From: Thioalkalivibrio sp.
GTDB lineage: Bacteria > Pseudomonadota > Gammaproteobacteria > Ectothiorhodospirales > Ectothiorhodospiraceae
Length of the DNA stretch: 8,253 nucleotides
Direction: 5' to 3'
NCBI GenBank assembly: GCA_007119005.1
Contig: SKQM01000044.1
Location: forward strand, 1-8,253
The notes beneath the pieces were generated by a model. The model ran no database searches and was not told the origin of the DNA. It saw nothing but the letters and a program-made list of their open reading frames with translations. The number at the start of each line of letters is the position of its first letter. The first letter of the stretch is position 1. Positions 1-6,974 of this stretch are shown here, in pieces. The position numbers and the translations under genes were made by a program.

Positions 1-753
1 ATTACCGTCATCGAGGAGGATCAGCCGCTGCTCCTGGATTTCGTGTTCAACGGCTGGGGTGGAAAGTTTCCAGCGGACCAGGACAACCGTCTGACCCGGA
101 ACCTGGCCGCACAGGGGCGCTTCGGCAACGTCCCGGTGCGGGAGGTCGATCTCGTGCTCGAGGGTGGCAGCATCGAATCCGACGGCGCGGGAACCCTCCT
201 GACGACCCGCCAGTGCCTGTTGACCCCGACCCGCAATCCCGGCCTTTCACAGGGGTCGATCGAACAGCGGCTACGCGAGCACCTGGGCGCCACCCGCGTG
301 CTTTGGCTGCAACACGGCCACCTCGAGGGCGACGACACGGACGGCCACATCGACACCCTCGCCCGGTTCTGCGACCCCACGACCATCGCCCACGTCGACT
401 GCGACGATCCCGGCGATCCGCAGTGCGCGGAACTGACGCGGATGATCGAGGAGCTCGCGCTTCTGAGGACCGGGAACGGTGAGCCCTATCAGCTGATCCC
501 GCTGCCCCTTCCGGCCCCGATCTTCGATGACGGGCGACGTCTGCCCGCCACCCATGCCAACTTTCTGATCATCAATCAGGCCGTGCTGGTCCCGGTCTAC
601 GACGATCCCGCGGACGCGGTGGCCCTCGAACGGCTCGGTGCGGCATTCCCCGGCCGCATCGTGGTCGGGATCGACTGCCGTGAACTGATCCGGCAGGGTG
701 GCAGTCTCCACTGCCTGACCATGCAGTTCCCGACCGGCGTACTGCCACACTGA
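1..753 (+). CDS. aguA: Agmatine deiminase (agmatine iminohydrolase), 3' part; N-terminus outside window
   Basis: Hydrolyses agmatine to N-carbamoylputrescine and ammonia (EC 3.5.3.12), the first step of the agmatine route to putrescine, in the cytoplasm. The frame is open from base 1; the GTG at 43 is an internal valine in DFVFNGWGGK, not a start. Counting the first full codon as 1, 250 residues are visible: FNGWGGK (16-22), EGGSIE (54-59), the DDTDGHID block with the likely catalytic His116, and near the C-terminus GGSLHCLTMQ with the likely nucleophile Cys238. These are hallmark motifs of the PAD_porph / guanidine-modifying fold. Usual family length is about 340-370 residues, so roughly 90-110 N-terminal residues lie to the left. 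aguB begins 19 bp downstream, which supports the substrate assignment. The frame is intact and all visible catalytic motifs are present. A peptidylarginine deiminase is less likely, given the aguB partner. Confidence 0.95.
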   Translation: MTVIEEDQPLLLDFVFNGWGGKFPADQDNRLTRNLAAQGRFGNVPVREVDLVLEGGSIESDGAGTLLTTRQCLLTPTRNPGLSQGSIEQRLREHLGATRVLWLQHGHLEGDDTDGHIDTLARFCDPTTIAHVDCDDPGDPQCAELTRMIEELALLRTGNGEPYQLIPLPLPAPIFDDGRRLPATHANFLIINQAVLVPVYDDPADAVALERLGAAFPGRIVVGIDCRELIRQGGSLHCLTMQFPTGVLPH

Positions 754-772
754 GCCCCATCACGACACCCGT

Positions 773-1648
773 ATGCAAGTCGCACTCATCCAGCATCGCA
801 ATGCCGCCGACCGGGAGACCAGCCTCGCCGATACCGCGGCGGCCGTCGCCGACGCTGCCCGCGGCGGCGCGCAACTCGTGGTGCTCGCCGAGCTGCACAC
901 CGGCCCCTACTTCTGCCAGACCGAGGCAACCGCCGAATTCGACCGTGCCGAGCCGATCCCCGGACCCTCCACGGATGCGCTGGCCACCATCGCCCGGGAA
1001 CATCGGGTGGTCCTGGTCGGCTCGCTGTTCGAGCGGCGGGCGCCGGGGCTGTATCACAACACGGCGGTGGTCTTCGAACGCGACGGCGGGCTCGTCGGCC
1101 GCTACCGCAAGATGCACATCCCGGACGATCCGGGCTACTACGAGAAATACTATTTCACGCCCGGCGATCTGGGGTTCGAGCCGATCGACACCTCGGTCGG
1201 GCGACTGGGCGTGCTGGTCTGCTGGGACCAGTGGTATCCGGAGGCCGCCCGACTGATGGCGCTCGCGGGTGCGCAAGTACTGATCTACCCGACCGCGATC
1301 GGCTGGGATCCGGGCGACGCGAAGACCGAGCAGGAACGCCAACGCGAAGCCTGGATCACCGTTCAGCGCGGCCACGCTGTGGCCAACAACCTGCCCGTGC
1401 TCGCCTGCAACCGCACCGGGTTCGAGCCGGATCTCTCCGGTGCTTCCGCCGGCGCGCAGTTCTGGGGATCGAGCTTCGTCGTCGGGCCGCAAGGCGAATT
1501 CCTGGCCCAGGCGGGAGTCGAGACCGTCGAGATCCTGCGCGCCGGGATCGATCCCGCACAGACGGAGCGGGTGCGCCGCCAGTGGCCTTTCCTGCGCGAC
1601 CGCCGCATCGACGCCTACGCGGGTCTGCTCCGTCGTTACATCGACTGA
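773..1648 (+). CDS. aguB: N-carbamoylputrescine amidase
   Basis: Converts N-carbamoylputrescine to putrescine, CO2 and ammonia (EC 3.5.1.53), completing the pathway begun by the upstream aguA. The 291-residue protein is a nitrilase-superfamily (CN hydrolase) enzyme of normal AguB length. The Glu-Lys-Cys triad is visible: Glu40 in LAELHTG, Lys113 in YRKMHIPDDPGYYEKYYF, and Cys150 in LVCWDQWYPEAAR. The long motif after Lys113 and the C-terminal WPFLRDRRIDAY are typical of AguB rather than of beta-ureidopropionase or other amidases. The ATG at 773 is chosen because the sequence begins with the family's usual MxVALIQ beta strand. No good Shine-Dalgarno sequence precedes it, so with only 19 bp after the aguA stop, translation may depend on coupling to aguA. 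The gene is intact. The identity is firm from motifs and from the neighbour. Confidence 0.96.
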   Translation: MQVALIQHRNAADRETSLADTAAAVADAARGGAQLVVLAELHTGPYFCQTEATAEFDRAEPIPGPSTDALATIAREHRVVLVGSLFERRAPGLYHNTAVVFERDGGLVGRYRKMHIPDDPGYYEKYYFTPGDLGFEPIDTSVGRLGVLVCWDQWYPEAARLMALAGAQVLIYPTAIGWDPGDAKTEQERQREAWITVQRGHAVANNLPVLACNRTGFEPDLSGASAGAQFWGSSFVVGPQGEFLAQAGVETVEILRAGIDPAQTERVRRQWPFLRDRRIDAYAGLLRRYID

Positions 1649-1674
1649 ACCCCGCCTTTCGCCCCGGGGACCGG

Positions 1675-1680
1675 TATACT
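1675..1680 (+). promoter_or_regulatory. Possible -10 element (TATACT) for mfd
   Basis: TATACT matches the sigma-70 -10 consensus at five of six positions and lies in the 47-62 bp between the aguB stop and the mfd start, amid otherwise GC-rich DNA. No recognisable -35 hexamer is found 16-19 bp upstream, and the TG of an extended -10 is absent (CG there instead). If it is used, transcription would start near 1687, leaving a leader of only about 9-25 bases before mfd. The call rests on the hexamer and its placement alone. Confidence 0.35.
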
Positions 1681-1710
1681 GACGCGCCACATTCCATGCG
1701 CGAACCCATC

Positions 1711-4700
1711 ATGCCCGACGCCGCCCGAGACCCGCTGACCCCCGGGCGCCTCCCCTCGTCCGGTTTCGAGACCTGGACCGACCTCGGATTCACCGCCGCG
1801 GTACTCGCGCTTGCGCAGGCCGCCCGGCGGATCGACCACCCGCTGCTGGTGGTGACCGAGAGCAACGAGGCCGCAGACCAGTGGGTCGCCGAGTGGACGT
1901 TCTTCGCCGCTGACAACGACCTGCCGGTGCTGCGACTGCCCGACTGGGAGACCCTGCCCTTCGACGTCTTCTCGCCACACGAAGACATCGTCTCCGAGCG
2001 CCTGCGCACGCTGTACCGGTTGCCCGCCCTGCAGCGCGGGCTGGTGATCGTTCCGGTGGCCACGCTGATGCAGCGTCTGCCGCCGCGCCAGTGGCTGCTG
2101 GGTGAGTGCCTGGTGCTGAAGGTCGGACAGCGTCTGGACCGGATGCAGCTGCGCGAGGCCCTCGCCGACACGGGCTATCAGCCCGTGCAGCAGGTGCTCA
2201 CCCACGGTGAGTTCGCGATGCGCGGGGAGATCCTGGACGTCTACCCGATGGGAGCCGATCTGCCCGTCCGGGTCGAGTTCCTCGACGACGAGGTCGATTC
2301 CCTCCGTCATTTCGATCCGGAGTCCCAGCGCTCGACCGGGCGGTTGGAAATGCTGGAAATCCTCCCGGGCCACGAGTTCCCGCTGAACCCCGAGTCGATC
2401 AAGGCTTTCCGCGGCCGCTACCGGGCGCGGTTCGCCGGAGATCCGTCCCGCCACACGGTCTACCGCGATGTTAGCGAGGGACTGGCACCGGCGGGCGTCG
2501 AGTCCTATCTCCCGCTGTTCTTCGAAGAACTCGATACCCTCTTCGACTACTGCCCCGACGCGCGCATGGTGCAGTTCGGCGACATCGCCGGCGCCGCTGT
2601 CCGCTTCGCTGCGGAAGTCGCCTCCCGCCACGAGCAGCTGCGCCACCAGGTCGAGCGCCCGCTGCTGCCCCCCGAGGAACTGTATCTCGGCCTCGACACT
2701 CTGACCGAGTCCCTCGGCCGTCGCTCCGGCATCGCCATCGGCCCGAACCCCGCCCCGTTGCCGCCCGCACGCGGTCGGCAGGTGCCGTTCCGCTGCGCAC
2801 CGCTGCCCGAGCTCGACATCCAGCATGGCCGACCCGAGTCCGGCGAGCGTCTGCACGCTTTCCTCGCCGGGCGGCAGCGCGTGCTGCTGACCGCAGAATC
2901 GGCCGGTCGGCGCGAGGCTCTCGCCACCCTGCTGCGCGAGCAGGGCATCGACGCCGAGCCGGCCGCGGACTGGAGCGCATTCCTTGCCGCGGATGCACCG
3001 GCGATGCTGACCGTCGCCGCACTGACCGAAGGCTTCCAGCTCGCGGGCGAGGTCGCGGTGGTCCCTGAGGCCGCGCTGTTCGGACTCCGCGCGATGCAGT
3101 CGAGACGCCGCAGTCGGCCGACCCGCGATGCCGATGCGGTGATCCAGAACCTGAGCGATCTCCACATCGGCGCGCCGGTGGTGCACGAGGAAAACGGCGT
3201 CGGGCGCTACCTGGGGCTTCAGACCCTGACCATCGGCGGTCAGCCGGGAGAATTCCTTGCGCTGGAATACGCGGACAAGGCCAAGCTCTACGTCCCCGTC
3301 TCCTCCCTGCACCTGATCAGCCGCTATACCGGAGCCGACAGCGAACACGCACCGCTGCACCGGCTGGGCAGCGAACAGTGGTCAAGGGCGCGGCGCAAGG
3401 CCGCGGAGAAGGCGCGCGACGTCGCGGCGGAACTGCTTGAGATCCACGCCCGGCGGGCCGCGCGTGAGGGAACCGCCTTCGAGGTCGAGACGCCGGATTA
3501 TCACGCCTTTGCCGCCGCCTTCCCGTTCGAGGAAACGGCCGACCAGGCGCAGGCGATCGACGCCGTCCTCACGGACATGGCCGCCAGCCAGCCGATGGAT
3601 CGGGTGGTCTGCGGGGATGTCGGCTTCGGCAAGACCGAGGTCGCGATGCGCGCGGCCTTCGTTGCAGTCCAGAACCACCGACAGGTGGTGGTGCTGGTGC
3701 CGACCACGCTGCTGGCCCAGCAACACCACCAGAACTTCAGCGACCGCTTCGCGGACTGGCCGGTACGGGTCGAGTCCCTGTCCCGCTTCCGCAGTGCGCG
3801 CGACCAGGCGGCCGTGTTGCAGGGCCTCGCCGATGGCAAGGTGGACATCGTGATCGGCACGCACAAGTTGCTGCAGAGCGGGCTGGAGTTCAGCAACCTC
3901 GGCCTGGTGATCGTCGACGAGGAACAGCGCTTCGGCGTGCGCCACAAGGAGTCACTGAAGAAGCTACGCGCCGAAGTCGACATGCTGACGCTGACCGCCA
4001 CCCCGATCCCGCGGACGCTGAACATGGCGCTGGCTGGCCTGCGCGATCTCTCGATCATCGCCACGCCGCCGCGCGAACGCCTGGCGATCAAGACCTTTGT
4101 CAGCGAGTGGAACGATGCGGTGATTCAGGAGGCCTGCCTGCGCGAGATGCGCCGGGGCGGTCAGGTCTATTTTCTGCACAACGAGGTCGAGACGATTGCC
4201 CGCACCGCGAACCGGGTGCAGGAACTGCTGCCCGGGGCCCGCATCGGCATCGCCCACGGCCAGATGCGGGAACGCGAACTCGAACAAGTGATGCTCGACT
4301 TCTACCACCGGCGCTTCAACGTGCTGGTCTGCACCACCATCATCGAGACGGGCATCGACGTCCCCACCGCGAACACCATCATCATGAACCGCGCCGACAA
4401 GCTCGGGCTCGCGCAGATGCACCAGCTGCGCGGGCGCGTCGGCCGATCGCACCACCGTGCCTACGCCTACCTGCTCACACCGCCGCCCAAGGCGATGACG
4501 GCCGACGCTCGCAAGCGCCTGGAGGCCATTTCCGAGCTGGAGGACCTCGGCGTCGGCTTCACGCTGGCCAGCCACGATCTCGAGATCCGTGGCGCGGGCG
4601 AACTGCTTGGGGCCGAACAGAGCGGCCAGATCCAGGAGGTCGGCTTCTCGCTCTACAACGATCTGCTGAACCGGGCGGTGAACGCCCTGCGCTCGGGGCA

Positions 4701-5178
4701 CATGCCGGAAACGGATACCGCGGCGACGACGACGGAGGTGGAGTTGGGGCTTCCCGCGCTGTTGCCCGAGCACTACGTGCCCGACGTGCACACCCGCCTG
4801 ATCCTATACAAACGCCTTTCCAGCGCACCGCATGCGGCTGCGCTAAGAGAGCTCGAAGTCGAGCTGATCGACCGCTTCGGGTTGCTGCCGGAACCCGCGC
4901 GAGCCCTGATGGCCGCAACCGGGCTGCGTCTGCGCCTGCTGCCGCTGGGCATCCGAAAACTCGAGCTGGGACCCGGCGGCGGGCGGTTCCTGTTTGACGT
5001 GCAGCCGCGGATCGATGTCGGTGCACTCATCCGGCTGGTACAGTCGGATCCGAAAAGCTACCGGCTGGACGGTGACAAGGCCTTCCGCTTCCACGCCGAC
5101 ATCAAGACCCTGGAGGCTCGCGTATCGGCCGTCGAGCGCCTGCTTCACGAAATCGCGCCTGAACGCAAAGTCGCATGA
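1711..5178 (+). CDS. mfd: Transcription-repair coupling factor Mfd
   Basis: A cytoplasmic ATP-dependent DNA translocase that removes RNA polymerase stalled at lesions and recruits UvrA. From ATG 1711 it has 1155 residues (E. coli 1148). Domains in order: an N-terminal UvrB-like module without a working Walker A, with LPDWETLPFDVFSPHED at about 76-92 and HGEFAMRGEILDVYPMG at about 165-181; a variable middle part at about 320-465; the CarD-like RNA polymerase interaction domain at about 470-545 (VVHEENGVGRY); a RecG-like superfamily 2 motor with Walker A GDVGFGKT (Lys641), DEEQ (736-739), TATPIPRT (from 762) and QLRGRVGRS (905-913); the translocation motif DLEIRGAGELLG (Arg960, matching E. coli Arg953); and the TRCF C-terminal domain from about 1011 (ELGLPALLPEHYVPDV). 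An in-frame ATG at 1696 would add five residues. Neither start has a clear Shine-Dalgarno sequence; 1711 is preferred on length. The open frame running upstream to 1231 overlaps aguB and is not part of the gene. Confidence 0.98.
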   Translation: MPDAARDPLTPGRLPSSGFETWTDLGFTAAVLALAQAARRIDHPLLVVTESNEAADQWVAEWTFFAADNDLPVLRLPDWETLPFDVFSPHEDIVSERLRTLYRLPALQRGLVIVPVATLMQRLPPRQWLLGECLVLKVGQRLDRMQLREALADTGYQPVQQVLTHGEFAMRGEILDVYPMGADLPVRVEFLDDEVDSLRHFDPESQRSTGRLEMLEILPGHEFPLNPESIKAFRGRYRARFAGDPSRHTVYRDVSEGLAPAGVESYLPLFFEELDTLFDYCPDARMVQFGDIAGAAVRFAAEVASRHEQLRHQVERPLLPPEELYLGLDTLTESLGRRSGIAIGPNPAPLPPARGRQVPFRCAPLPELDIQHGRPESGERLHAFLAGRQRVLLTAESAGRREALATLLREQGIDAEPAADWSAFLAADAPAMLTVAALTEGFQLAGEVAVVPEAALFGLRAMQSRRRSRPTRDADAVIQNLSDLHIGAPVVHEENGVGRYLGLQTLTIGGQPGEFLALEYADKAKLYVPVSSLHLISRYTGADSEHAPLHRLGSEQWSRARRKAAEKARDVAAELLEIHARRAAREGTAFEVETPDYHAFAAAFPFEETADQAQAIDAVLTDMAASQPMDRVVCGDVGFGKTEVAMRAAFVAVQNHRQVVVLVPTTLLAQQHHQNFSDRFADWPVRVESLSRFRSARDQAAVLQGLADGKVDIVIGTHKLLQSGLEFSNLGLVIVDEEQRFGVRHKESLKKLRAEVDMLTLTATPIPRTLNMALAGLRDLSIIATPPRERLAIKTFVSEWNDAVIQEACLREMRRGGQVYFLHNEVETIARTANRVQELLPGARIGIAHGQMRERELEQVMLDFYHRRFNVLVCTTIIETGIDVPTANTIIMNRADKLGLAQMHQLRGRVGRSHHRAYAYLLTPPPKAMTADARKRLEAISELEDLGVGFTLASHDLEIRGAGELLGAEQSGQIQEVGFSLYNDLLNRAVNALRSGHMPETDTAATTTEVELGLPALLPEHYVPDVHTRLILYKRLSSAPHAAALRELEVELIDRFGLLPEPARALMAATGLRLRLLPLGIRKLELGPGGGRFLFDVQPRIDVGALIRLVQSDPKSYRLDGDKAFRFHADIKTLEARVSAVERLLHEIAPERKVA

Positions 5179-5182
5179 GGAA
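5177..5182 (+). promoter_or_regulatory. Ribosome binding site for the csiV-like gene
   Basis: GAGGAA overlaps the mfd stop codon and lies 7 bases before the ATG at 5190. It decides the start: the earlier in-frame ATG at 5175, which overlaps the mfd stop, has no comparable site at the right distance. Confidence 0.7.
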
Positions 5183-5189
5183 ACCACCG

Positions 5190-5876
5190 ATGCCCACGAC
5201 CCCTCGATCCCGCCGGCGCTTCCTGACCCGCGTCGCCGCTCTCCTTCTGCTCGGCCTGATACCGGGCACCGGCGCCACGCAGGTCGGCCGGCGCTACCGG
5301 ATCGAGGTGGTGATCTTCGAACATCTGGGGCCGGAAAGCCGCGCGTTCATGGACGCCGTAGCACGTCCGCTGGTTCCGGACCTGTCGGGCTTCGGCATCG
5401 GCGAGGGGCCGATCCGTCCCTCGCTCGAGGGTTTTGAACTCGACAACGTCGCGAACCGCATCGAGCGTTCCGGGCACGGGCGCGTGCTGGCCCGCCTCGC
5501 CTGGGACCAGATCGGCCGGGGATTTGACGCCACGCCCTGGATCCGTCTGCAGGAGGGCCGTTATCTCGGGCTCAGAAGCCCGGAGTCTCCGGAGGCAAAC
5601 GGCGAACAGCCGGTCGCCGCCCCCGGCCTGCGCCCCCTGACCCCGCAGGACGAACGCTACGAACTCGAGGGTCGACTGCGGGTCTGGGTGGGCCGCTTCC
5701 TGCATCTCGAGACCGACCTGATCTTCCACGCGACGCAGGCGGTCAGCATGGATCCCCAGGCGTTTCCGGCGGTACCCGTGCGAGGCAGCCAGCGCATGAA
5801 CTCGGGTGAGGATCTCTTCTACCTGGACCACCCTGCGGTCGGCATCATCGCGCGCGTCACCCGCCTCGACGACTGA
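5190..5876 (+). CDS. CsiV family periplasmic (peptidoglycan-binding) protein
   Basis: A 228-residue exported protein. The N-terminus has the basic stretch SRRRFLTR (7-14), a hydrophobic core at about 15-24 and a likely signal cleavage near residues 29-31. The mature part opens with YRIEVVIFEHL (36-46) and ends with SQRMNSGEDLFYLDHPAVG close to the C-terminus. Both stretches are what I recall of the CsiV family (Pfam PF10972), which in many gammaproteobacteria lies directly after mfd, as here. In Vibrio cholerae, CsiV binds peptidoglycan and supports the PBP1A/LpoA cell-wall synthesis machine; a similar role here is inference. ATG 5190 is chosen for its GAGGAA site; starting at 5175 would add five residues (MRKPP). 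The signal resembles a Tat motif, unexpected for this family. Co-transcription with mfd is likely because the ribosome binding site overlaps the mfd stop. Family assignment is good; function is less certain. Confidence 0.8.
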   Translation: MPTTPRSRRRFLTRVAALLLLGLIPGTGATQVGRRYRIEVVIFEHLGPESRAFMDAVARPLVPDLSGFGIGEGPIRPSLEGFELDNVANRIERSGHGRVLARLAWDQIGRGFDATPWIRLQEGRYLGLRSPESPEANGEQPVAAPGLRPLTPQDERYELEGRLRVWVGRFLHLETDLIFHATQAVSMDPQAFPAVPVRGSQRMNSGEDLFYLDHPAVGIIARVTRLDD

Positions 5877-5891
5877 ACGGGGACTTTCGCG

Positions 5892-6866
5892 TCAACGCCA
5901 CTGGGGCGTCATCTGCCAGTTCAGGATCCGGTTGCCGATCGACATACCCAGATCCTCCAGCAGCAACTGCAGCGCAGTACGCTTCGGCTTGAAGACGACC
6001 ATACGGTCGATCCCGATCACCTCCCGGGCAACGAACCGGTCGTCGCCCAGCCCGTCGATCAGCCCCAGCTCCAACGCATCCACCCCGGTCCAGATCAGTC
6101 CGCTGAAAAGGTTCTCGTTCTCGTTCTCGCTCAAGCGATCCCCACGGCCATCGCGCACGACGTTGATGAACTGCTCGTGGATCTGCCCGATCACGCCCTC
6201 GACGTGCGCGACCTCCTCGTCCTGCAGCGGCAGGAACGGATCGAGGAGACCCTTCTTCTCACCGGCGGTGAACAGGCGGCGCTCGACGCCCCACTTGTCC
6301 ATCAAACCGACCAGCCCAAAGCTGTCGAGCCGGACGCCGATGGAGCCGACGATGCTGCCCTTGTCGGCATAGATCTGGTCGGCCGCCACCGCGATGTAGT
6401 AGGCGCCCGACGCGCCAACATCGGAGATCACCGCGTAGACCGGGATGTCTTCGTGAATCGCGCGCAGCCGGCGGATTTCGTCGTGGATCATGCCGGACTG
6501 CACGGGGCTGCCGCCGCCGCTGTTGATCCGCAGCATCACCGCCGAGGTCTCTTCGTCCTCGAACGCTTCGCGAAGGACCTTGTTGATGTCTTCCGCGTTC
6601 ACCGTCGCAGCACTGGCGATCAGCCCCTCGATGTCGATCACCGCCACGTGTTCCTTGGGCTCCTTGTCACGGTCGAACAGATCGGACAGCCCGAGGTCCG
6701 CTCCCCGCACGAGGAACAACAGGGCAAACAGGTAAATGAACACCAGCAGCTTGAAGAACACGCCCCACCGCCGCGCCCGGCGCTGCTCCGTGACCTGCGC
6801 GAGCAGCAGCTTCTCCACCGTCTCCCGTTCCCAGTTCGACTTGTCTTCCACGTTTGCGTTGGCCAT
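5892..6866 (-). CDS. sppA: Signal peptide peptidase SppA, short form (peptidase family S49)
   Basis: A membrane-anchored serine peptidase thought to degrade signal peptides left after export. It has 324 residues, the single-domain short form rather than the 618-residue E. coli type. Residues 1-36 are hydrophilic and basic (RRARRW), followed by one membrane segment at about 37-54 (FFKLLVFIYLFALLFLV), so the catalytic part should face the periplasm. The S49 domain starts near 73 (HVAVIDIEGLI). The Ser/Lys dyad is Ser153 in DVGASGAYYIA and a lysine in TAGEKKG, most likely Lys205 (Lys204 is adjacent). The loop normally written NSPGGS reads NSGGGS at 115-120. An ENENEN run at 247-252 comes from a DNA repeat. 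The start has AGGA 7 bases upstream. It follows the HAD gene in the same direction after 108 bp and converges with csiV. Confidence 0.95.
   Translation of the reverse strand: MANANVEDKSNWERETVEKLLLAQVTEQRRARRWGVFFKLLVFIYLFALLFLVRGADLGLSDLFDRDKEPKEHVAVIDIEGLIASAATVNAEDINKVLREAFEDEETSAVMLRINSGGGSPVQSGMIHDEIRRLRAIHEDIPVYAVISDVGASGAYYIAVAADQIYADKGSIVGSIGVRLDSFGLVGLMDKWGVERRLFTAGEKKGLLDPFLPLQDEEVAHVEGVIGQIHEQFINVVRDGRGDRLSENENENLFSGLIWTGVDALELGLIDGLGDDRFVAREVIGIDRMVVFKPKRTALQLLLEDLGMSIGNRILNWQMTPQWR
6112..6129 (-). repeat. Three perfect 6-bp tandem units inside sppA (ENENEN)
   Basis: TTCTCG occurs three times in a row on the plus strand and encodes the Glu-Asn repeats of SENENENLFSG in SppA. Being a multiple of three, unit gain or loss keeps the frame. 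It lies in the segment between GDRL and LFSGL, which in other short SppA proteins I recall as about two residues shorter. Confidence 0.8.
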
Positions 6867-6873
6867 GCATCTA

Positions 6874-6877
6874 TCCT
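6874..6877 (-). promoter_or_regulatory. Ribosome binding site for sppA
   Basis: AGGA on the minus strand stands 7 bases before the ATG at 6866. It favours this ATG over the out-of-frame ATG at 6870, which lies too close to the site. Confidence 0.6.
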
Positions 6878-6893
6878 GATCTGGTTGCTGGTT

Positions 6894-6910
6894 CGCCGGG
6901 CGTACCGGCG
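6894..6910. other. GC-rich inverted repeat upstream of sppA (inner)
   Basis: Arms CGCCGG (6894-6899) and CCGGCG (6905-6910) are perfect complements around a 5-base loop, inside the 108-bp gap between the HAD gene and sppA. It lies about 28 bases before the sppA start. There is no T run after it on either strand, so a classical intrinsic terminator is not supported. It could be a leader hairpin, an attenuating structure or chance in GC-rich DNA. Confidence 0.45.
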
Positions 6911-6922
6911 GGATTTCCGAAG

Positions 6923-6943
6923 GCCCGGACCATCGGACCGGGC
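6923..6943. other. GC-rich inverted repeat upstream of sppA (outer)
   Basis: Arms GCCCGG (6923-6928) and CCGGGC (6938-6943) pair perfectly. After one mismatch (A:A on the plus strand, T:T on the minus), a further two pairs close a 3-base loop. Read on the minus strand it stands 31 bases after the HAD stop codon, a plausible place for a transcript end or pause, but no T run follows. It may be a Rho-dependent or processing site, or chance. Confidence 0.4.
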
Positions 6944-6974
6944 ACCGACAGTGACAACAATCCGCCGTTGAAAT

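Noticed and set aside
572..1690. A 372-codon minus-strand open frame opposite aguA and aguB
   Set aside because: It is antisense to two conserved enzymes, has a low-complexity Arg/Gly/Asp-rich product and no family resemblance; a composition shadow.
1231..1695. Upstream extension of the mfd frame by 155-160 codons
   Set aside because: It overlaps the conserved C-terminal half of aguB in another frame, is Arg-rich and has no counterpart in Mfd proteins.
1636..3360. A 574-codon open frame on the minus strand across the first half of mfd
   Set aside because: It lies wholly opposite a clearly conserved Mfd domain. Its translation has no recognisable motif, and long antisense frames are expected from GC-rich third positions.
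3916..3927. Mfd motif DEEQ in place of the DEEH found in E. coli
   Set aside because: As far as I recall, DEEQ is a common variant in Mfd and RecG-like motors, so it is not a sign of altered function.
5895..5909. Small inverted repeat ACGCC/GGCGT at the 3' end of sppA as a terminator
   Set aside because: The stem is only five pairs, it lies inside the sppA coding sequence, and no T run follows on either strand.
6177..6971. A 264-codon plus-strand open frame opposite sppA
   Set aside because: It covers the catalytic part of a well-supported SppA. The product is His/Val/Asp-rich with no motif, typical of the complement of GC-rich codons.
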